The notes under the pieces were generated by a model. It was not told where the DNA came from. It saw only the letters and a program-made list of their open reading frames with translations, and made no database searches. The translations under genes were made by a program, and so were the position numbers. A DNA stretch of 64,000 bases from Dromaius novaehollandiae (Eukaryota; Chordata; Aves; Casuariiformes; Dromaiidae): positions 22,315,501-22,379,500 of the forward strand of contig NC_088110.1 in assembly GCF_036370855.1 (NCBI RefSeq), written 5' to 3'. Below, one piece after another: positions 59,901-64,000 of the stretch. How positions within the stretch are numbered: the stretch's first letter is position 1; the number at the start of each line of letters is the position of its first letter.

Positions 59901-60765
59901 CAGAGAAGCAGGTGAGGTGGGAAAATGCATTTTACCATTGAATGGAGATTAAAATTATTTTTTTATATATGTATAATATATAAAAAATATGCACACCCAC
60001 TTTTTCAGATATCCAAATTCAACACAGCCTTGCTGTCTTCACAGCTCAGCATTCCTGAACTAGCCCCTAATTAGCTGCTACTGCCCTGAGAGACGACTCC
60101 ATCTGCCAGGGCGGACATTCGGCAATGCGGGAGGAAGGCAAGGGAATTCCTGGGGAAGAATCTGACCTTTTTGGTTCAAGAAAGGGTTTTCCAGGTCTTC
60201 ACACACACACACAATATAAAGTCCCCTCCCGCCCCCGGGAAAGCTGACACTTCCTTCCTTCCCCTAAAGCTTTTTTTTGTAAATCCAGTCTTTCAGTCTT
60301 ATAGGAAGGTTAGACTGGGTGAAAAAGTGCATATTCAGCTCCTCCTTGCATCAGAGCAGAACTAGAATATGCTGAAAATGAATCCAAATCAGGCAATTGC
60401 CAGAAAAGATGCAAACAACCCCCACAGAAGACCTCTGGAGATTCATTCCTACTTCTGGAAGGAGCCAATTTGCAAAATCTGCAGATGCTGAGGATGCTTC
60501 TCACCAGCCAAGGCAAGTTCGTCAGCAATGACAAACAGCATCGCGGCACGCAGGAATCAGCAAGAAAACGGGATCGACCATCCTGCCCTACCTTGAAAAT
60601 AGAGGCGTCCACCTCCTGGTTATAGTCCTGCTTCCCGGCGTGTTTCCAGGGGATGCGGAACATGTTTTTCTCCTCATTTTCCCAGATGAGCCCAGGGTAG
60701 AGCTCGCTGTCGATCTGCTCGATCAGCCACTGCCGGAGCCGTCTCCCGCCGTTCCTGTCGCACAT
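53780..60765 (-). CDS. IRF8: IRF8, interferon regulatory factor 8 (complete spliced coding region, 428 aa)
   Basis: Join on the minus strand: 60765-60592, 59473-59290, 57844-57756, 57199-57088, 56474-56427, 55605-55219, 54597-54482, 53956-53780. The total is 1,287 nt, giving 428 codons and a TGA stop, close to the roughly 425 residues usual for IRF8. Every intron begins GT and ends AG and the phases match. The N-terminus MCDRNGGRRLRQWL and the IRF tryptophans W13, W28, W40, W60 and W78 identify the family. The IPWKHAGKQDYNQEVDASIF stretch and the ending RENQQIAV point to IRF8 rather than IRF4. IRF8 is a nuclear transcription factor. It binds ISRE sites with IRF1 or IRF2, PU.1-IRF (EICE) sites with PU.1, and BATF-IRF (AICE) sites. 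It drives monocyte, dendritic-cell and B-cell programmes. T80 and K108, altered in human IRF8 deficiency (T80A, K108E), are intact. No frameshift or internal stop is present. The spliced form is inferred from the genomic sequence. Confidence 0.97.
54482..54597 (-). CDS. IRF8: IRF8 exon 8: residues 332-370, end of the association domain
   Basis: The exon completes E332 and encodes LQQYYNNQGRFPESRVMLCF, the GEEFPD motif and PLRCKLILVQ, a conserved block near the end of the association domain. The acceptor CTCGCAG ends at 54,598. The donor is CAG followed by GTGCAG at 54,481, a non-optimal site. It is supported by frame and by the exact continuation into exon 9 (VEQLCVRQ). Length is 116 bp, ending in phase 0. 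Confidence 0.96.
54598..56426 (-). other. IRF8: IRF8 introns 6 and 7 (55,606-56,426 and 54,598-55,218)
   Basis: Two ordinary introns flank exon 7. Both have GT-AG ends. Apart from a short C-run near 54,659-54,668 I see nothing in them. Intron 8 (53,957-54,481) and intron 4 (57,200-57,755) are similarly featureless. Confidence 0.8.
55219..55605 (-). CDS. IRF8: IRF8 exon 7: residues 203-331 plus first base of codon 332, IRF-association domain
   Basis: At 387 bp this is the largest coding exon. It encodes SQMVISFYYGGRLVG, CRISLSQP, the KLFGHLERGVLLHS helix region, KRLCQGRVFWSG and DRDEVVKIFDTNQFF. This is the IRF-association domain (SMAD/FHA-like fold), through which IRF8 pairs with PU.1 and other IRFs. 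The acceptor CTCGCAG ends at 55,606. The donor is GTTTGT at 55,218, weaker than the consensus used by most other exons here. Confidence 0.97.
56427..56474 (-). CDS. IRF8: IRF8 exon 6: micro-exon, residues 187-202 plus first base of codon 203
   Basis: This is only 48 bp. It completes A187 and adds LPLMNGYSGYEQHHS, the counterpart of the mammalian segment VPLVTGY...DAHHS. The acceptor is CCAACAG ending at 56,475 and the donor is GTAAGG starting at 56,426. Both neighbouring junctions are phase 1, so skipping this exon would keep the reading frame and remove 16 residues. The intron just upstream of it carries a tandem duplication. Confidence 0.93.
56491..56929. repeat. Tandem direct duplication of about 215 bp in IRF8 intron 5
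   Basis: Copy A (56,491-56,714) and copy B (56,718-56,929) are direct repeats. Shared blocks include the segment around GTGTGCCCAGCTCTGGCAG (56,505 and 56,732), AGCCTCACGCTCACCAGGCT, ACGCTAGGGTGGATTTAATC (56,646 and 56,849) and CACTGCCAGGTCTCTTG (56,671 and 56,886). The offset varies between 203 and 227 because of small indels. Copy A stops 16 bp short of exon 6. Neither copy contains an exon. Confidence 0.9.
57088..57199 (-). CDS. IRF8: IRF8 exon 5: residues 150-186 plus first base of codon 187, proline-rich linker
   Basis: The 112-bp exon encodes PPCVDEYLGIIKRSPSPPQE and continues to PDWWMQQPSP. The YLGIIKRSPSPP and PDWW...QQPS elements are the hallmarks of the IRF8 linker (IRF4 has a related but different one). 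The acceptor CTCCAG ends at 57,200 and the donor GTAAGT starts at 57,087, in phase 1. The linker is expected to be flexible and joins the DNA-binding domain to the association domain. Confidence 0.95.
57756..57844 (-). CDS. IRF8: IRF8 exon 4: rest of codon 120 to residue 149, start of the linker
   Basis: This 89-bp exon translates as a completed Cys120 followed by KIGIVNGSSLAEVADMDCSP and so on to DDLIKE. The IVNG...IDDLIKE pattern matches the linker exon after the IRF8 DNA-binding domain. Mammalian IRF8 has a divergent but alignable segment here ending IDELIKE. The acceptor CCCAG ends at 57,845 and the donor GTGAGG starts at 57,755, in phase 0. Confidence 0.95.
57845..59289 (-). other. IRF8: IRF8 intron 3
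   Basis: The 1.4-kb intron runs from the GTAAGT donor at 59,289 to the CCCAG acceptor at 57,845. CpG dinucleotides are frequent at 57,870-58,130 and 59,050-59,289 and sparse in the middle. I recognise no repeat or gene in it. Confidence 0.8.
59290..59473 (-). CDS. IRF8: IRF8 exon 3: residues 59-119 and first base of codon 120, second half of the DNA-binding domain
   Basis: The exon opens with AWAVFK (W60). It contains W78 and the recognition-helix region around residues 78-90 (WKTRLRCALNKSP), which contacts GAAA half-sites in IRF proteins. It continues through SEPYKVYRIVP, which includes K108. The acceptor is CTCCTAG ending at 59,474 and the donor is a consensus GTAAGT beginning at 59,289. 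Length is 184 bp, ending in phase 1. The exon lies in a locally CpG-rich stretch. Confidence 0.97.
59474..60591 (-). other. IRF8: IRF8 intron 2
   Basis: The 1.1-kb intron has GT-AG ends. Its interior is AT-rich around 59,820-60,010, including an A/T-only segment near 59,958-59,990, with a short CA run at 60,200-60,213. I see no coding segment or recognisable element. Confidence 0.8.
60592..60765 (-). CDS. IRF8: IRF8 exon 2 coding part: residues 1-58, first half of the DNA-binding domain
   Basis: Codons 1-58 run from MCDRN to DASIFK and include W13, W28 and W40 of the tryptophan repeat. The acceptor AG is at 60,768-60,767, leaving one untranslated G (60,766) before the ATG at 60,765-60,763. 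The donor GTAGGG starts at 60,591, in phase 0. The start is chosen because it is the conserved IRF8 N-terminus. The open frame continues upstream to another ATG, but that part lies in intron 1. After splicing to exon 1 the start has A at -3, a favourable context. Confidence 0.97.
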
Positions 60766-61430
60766 CCTGGAAGCGAGACGGCACCGGCATCCATGAAGGC
60801 GCCCTGAGCAATCCCACCCGGAGCAATCCCACCTCGCTCCGCAGGGAAGCCCACACCCCGGCCCCGACGGCGCTGCCGCGGCGCAGGAAAAGGCACGGGG
60901 AGGCGGCGGCTTGTCCCTTAGCACCGGAAAAAAGGAGCTACAACATTTCCGTGTTTTGCTGGTAAGAATTTGGGTGCGGAGATATTCAAATGCTTTTTGC
61001 TATCTTTATATATATTTTTAGCCGATATGACTGCAAGCAGGCCCTGCAACCGGCGCAGCGGATCAGCCTGCAGATTGCAAGGAGACTTCCAGGAAAACGC
61101 ATTTCCCTGGATTCGGGCATGCCACGAGCAGCAGCTGGAGTTCCCCGCGCCGCAGGCACGCACACGGCCCGCCAACGCTCCCGCGGGGCATCTCCGATGC
61201 GAAAACCCCCCTCGCGTGGGACAGAGGCCAAAGAGCGAGTTAAGGGAGACGAAAGCCCCAATTCGCCCGGTCAGACCTGCAGAAGCGCTGCCGAGAAGGG
61301 CCTTTAGCTGAGACAGCATAGACACAACAGCAGTAACATGTTTGGAGAATTTTTTTTTTTTTCCTCCAAGTTATTTTAAATTCCTCTTCCAGCTCCTTTG
61401 ATCAAAGCCTATGTGCTCCAGTCACAGAGG

Positions 61431-61458
61431 AAAAAGAAAAAAAAAAAAAAAAAAAAAA
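61431..61458. repeat. Poly(A) tract in IRF8 intron 1
   Basis: A5, G, then A22. On the transcript strand this is a T tract about 690 nt upstream of the exon 2 acceptor. Confidence 0.9.
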
Positions 61459-63616
61459 GACTTACAGCTCTGTTTACTCATTTTTTGGCTGCGTGACATG
61501 TCATGCATGAGCTATGGAGCCAGAGATTAGAGCCTGGTCGTGCTGTCACCTAAGGAGTGACACCGCACGACTGTCCTGTGGCCCTAAATGCCCACCCGCC
61601 CCGGGAGATGGGAACCGAGCGCCCCAAGCTACCGGCACGCTCTGCCCTTCAGCATCTCGCAGCGGCCCGAAGAGCAGGGTTTCTGCGTCAGGTCTTCCCA
61701 CGTCCCATGCAACCCCCTCTGCTTCGGCAGGAGGAAGAAGAAATAAATAAGACGCAGGATTAAGCCACAGCTCAAAGCAAAAGCAGCGAGGACTTCAGAG
61801 CCGGCGTGCCTCTGCGCACGCAGCCAGCGCTATACTTAGCGGCCGGGTTTCCTCCCGCCGCGGGACCCTGGCCCCGGCGCCGTGCTGAACGAGGACCGGC
61901 TTGGCTGGACACGAAGAGCACACGTGCCAGCTCTTCAGAGCCGGTTTTGCACAAGGCCACTTGGAAAGGGGAGAAATAAAGCACCCATACCCTGCGCTGA
62001 CCCAGCAGGGCAAACGAGCTGCAAAGCCCCGAGGAGCTCCCAAGCCTACCTGCCCTGCACACCCAAAGCCAACAGGAACAGAGCATATTTGCCCCAAAAC
62101 CCTCCCCCCTGTCGCGCACGCAGCCTGCCCCGAGCACGGGTTTCGCGGCCGGGGTCCGAGCAGGGTAGCAGGCGCAAAGCCCGGCTGGGTGAGCCTGGGG
62201 CCAGGCGACCACATCCTCCCGAGCACGGCGGGGCCGGGGCCGACGGATGGACCAAGCACCACGAGGTGACCTCGGTCCCGGCCACCCTTTCTGCAGGCTT
62301 TGGGTCATTTTGAGCTAAGGCGGTGGGTGACTATGGAAACCCATGAGAAAACTGCACCCGGGCTGCGAGCGGGAAGCCAAGCACCGAGTCCAGCCCCCCC
62401 CCCGGGCACCCCGTCACCGCGAGACCCATGGGAACATCGTGGCACGGACCGTGTCCGGCACCTAGCGATCAGACAAACGCGATCCGCCCTGGGATACCGC
62501 GAAGCCTCTCCACCAACCCACCAGAAGAGGCCGGGAGATGCCCAGGGACACGTCACGGGCAGCAGAGCAGGTCAACAACGCTCCAGGTTGGAGGCGATCT
62601 CTCCCCACCCACCTGGCTGGCAACTTCGAGTTACCTGGTTTTCCCCTTCTCCAAGGGTTAGAGGACCCTTTCCTCCCTATTATTTTTTAACTAACTGCCC
62701 CACGGAGCACGATGTTCCCGGGATGCTCTCAGCACAGCCTGGGATCCTGGGATCCCTGCCCTGCCAAACGCTCACATCAGCAAAGCACCCACCAACGCGC
62801 CGGGTCTGTCCCGGCCACCCTGTTCCTGCACCAACAGCTTCATCGCCCGAGTCCGCAACGCTGCCACTGCCCCCCGGGGCCGGTTTGGCCCCCGCTTTTC
62901 GGGACGGATGCACGGCCACGTCGGAGGCTCCCAGCACCGCGGGCCAAAGCGATGCAGAGGGCACGGCTCGGCATCGCCTCCGAGAGCCGGGCGCCTGCGG
63001 GGAGCTCACCGTAGGTCCCCGCCCCGAACAGCTCGCTCTGAGTTACGCTTTCTAGAAAGTGGGATGAATCAGAGGAGACTCCCAATTAAAGGAGTGTTTC
63101 CTAAACCCTTCCCTTGGGCTTCTTCCCGTCGCTGGCAGAGCCCCGGGCTCTGCTCCCCCCCAAGCTCTTCGGCACCCACATCTGCGACACAAGGCAGCGC
63201 GTGCACACGGCGAGGCCGACCGCTGCCTTCCCCAGCGGCACCCGCCCTGCCGGGAGCCACCCGAGGCCGAGCCCGCCGCTCGCTCGCCCCGACCCAAGGC
63301 GGATCCCAGGGGCGGCACCGAAGCTGGTCCCACTGGAGGGACTGGGAGGAGGCCTCGGCCACCCTGTATCGTCCCATCTCCGTGCAATGCGCAGTGGGGC
63401 CGAGGTGGCACTTTGCACCCGTCCCTGCTGTCCCAGGGCCCTTCGCTGCTCCACCGCCCCCTCCCCGGCCGCACAGCACGGCTCTGCTCCTCGCGCCAGA
63501 CCGAACTCCCCAGCCCCCGTGCCGGCCGCATCCCATCCGTCCCAGCTGGCCTGGGGGGGGCTTTGCCCGGAGACCCCGCACCGCTCAGTGCCGAGCGGCC
63601 ACAGCTCAGCCCAGGG

Positions 63617-63812
63617 CCCCAGCCCCTGGGTCCCCAGTGCCCTGCATCCACATTTCATGCACCCCAGTGCCCCGCACCCCAGTTCTGCACACCCCCGGCT
63701 GCACCCCTAACACCCCACAACCCCATTTCATGCATCCCCAGTGCCCCGCGTGCCCCACAACCCCAGCGCCCCACACGTGCCCCCAGCGCCCCGCAGCCCC
63801 GTGCGAGCCCCC
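63617..63812. repeat. C-rich minisatellite-like stretch, G-runs on the IRF8 sense strand
   Basis: I counted 19 runs of four or more C on the plus strand within 196 bp. They lie in a degenerate array of motifs like CCCCAGTGCCCCGC. Two longer units start CATTTCATGCA at 63,651 and 63,724, a 73-bp period. On the transcript-sense (minus) strand these are G-runs, beginning about 115 nt after the inferred start site. Confidence 0.85.
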
Positions 63813-63879
63813 GGGCCAGGCGGGCGCTGCCAAAGGGGGCCGGACCCCGGGGAAGGGGGGAGCGAGGGGCGGCCGGTAC

Positions 63880-63926
63880 CTGCCAGCGCCGCTCGTCCCG
63901 CTCCGCGCTGCTCCGCTCCGCGGCCG
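63880..63926 (-). other. IRF8: IRF8 exon 1, short untranslated leader (inferred)
   Basis: Mammalian IRF8 starts with a non-coding exon. Here a splice donor (GGCAG followed by GTACCG, GT at 63,879-63,878) lies about 76 nt downstream of a TATA box, so exon 1 should span roughly 63,926-63,880. Its end is firm as a motif. Its start is estimated as about 30 nt from the TATA box. Joined to exon 2, the leader is only about 48 nt and contains no ATG. It is GC-rich. Confidence 0.65.
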
Positions 63927-64000
63927 GGGCCCAAGCGCCGCCGCCGCCGCCTTATAGGGGCGCGGGGGGGCGGGCCGGAGGTCGCCCCGCCCCCGCCGCC
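63927..64000 (-). promoter_or_regulatory. IRF8: IRF8 core promoter: TATA box, GGC repeat and GC boxes (cut off by the window edge)
   Basis: On the minus strand a TATAAG box sits at 63,956-63,951. Sp1-type GC boxes lie upstream at 63,985-63,994 and 63,965-63,973. A short GGC repeat (about five units, 63,936-63,951) lies between the TATA box and the inferred start site. Only 74 bp upstream of the start is visible. Distal elements known in mammals, such as the interferon-gamma-responsive GAS site bound by STAT1, would lie outside the window. Confidence 0.7.

Larger units (their letters stand above)
60767..63879 (-). other. IRF8: IRF8 intron 1
   Basis: The 3.1-kb intron is CpG-rich over its 5' two-thirds (about 61,800-63,879), continuous with the promoter CpG island. 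It contains the C-run/G-run cluster at 63,617-63,812, a poly(A) tract at 61,431-61,458, a T12 run near 61,350 and a C run near 62,394-62,404. Several long open frames here (up to 349 codons on the plus strand) are products of the GC-rich composition. I recognise no protein, RNA gene or mobile element in it. Confidence 0.75.

Noticed and set aside
60766..60924. In-frame upstream extension of the IRF8 start (53 more codons)
   Set aside because: An acceptor AG directly precedes the base before the conserved ATG, and the extension lacks similarity to IRF proteins, so it is intronic.
62908..63957. 349-codon open frame on the plus strand over the IRF8 promoter and intron 1
   Set aside because: It runs antisense through exon 1 and the C-rich minisatellite. 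It is Pro/Arg/Ala-rich with no domain, as expected where GC-rich DNA lacks stop codons.

Overview
The window is vertebrate genomic DNA and almost certainly avian. The only protein-coding gene I can support is a complete interferon regulatory factor 8 (IRF8) gene on the minus strand at about 52,760-63,926. Eight coding exons with GT-AG introns join into an uninterrupted 428-codon frame, and a short non-coding first exon lies just inside the right edge. Small introns (0.5-3.1 kb), high CpG density and few, old transposon relics fit a bird chromosome better than a mammal or a typical reptile. The species cannot be told from the sequence, and no base composition was computed.

Layout. Positions 63,927-64,000 hold the proximal promoter (GC boxes, TATA box). 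Positions 63,880-63,926 are the inferred untranslated exon 1. Intron 1 (60,767-63,879) opens with a stretch that is extremely G-rich on the mRNA-sense strand. The coding exons run leftwards from 60,765 to the stop at 53,780. They encode a five-tryptophan DNA-binding domain (exons 2-3), a linker (exons 4-6) and the IRF-association domain with the C-terminal tail (exons 7-9). The roughly 1 kb 3' UTR ends at an ATTAAA signal at 52,781-52,786. Intron 5 carries a tandem duplication of about 215 bp whose proximal copy stops 16 bp from exon 6.

Positions 1-52,760 are the downstream flank of IRF8 and contain no recognisable protein-coding gene. In mammals this side of IRF8 holds its long-range enhancers and lies towards FOXF1. 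The flank divides by composition: mixed, mostly unique DNA (1-8.5 kb); CpG-dense blocks (8.56-15.3 kb); a minisatellite and an AT-rich patch (15.7-17.4 kb); mixed DNA with a CpG block at 21.8-22.6 kb; MIR-like and CR1-like relics (22.7-27.6 kb); a long CpG-dense domain (28.2-41.6 kb) with a candidate TATA promoter and exon and a 220-bp pentanucleotide array; and a CpG-poor stretch (41.6-52.7 kb).

The likely biology is one myeloid and lymphoid transcription-factor gene with its 3' regulatory landscape. I found no new gene system. The more interesting leads are the G-run cluster at the 5' end of intron 1, a pair of PU.1-IRF composite motifs 220 bp apart at 14.3-14.5 kb, a candidate non-coding promoter and exon at 32.2 kb, and gene-less CpG islands.
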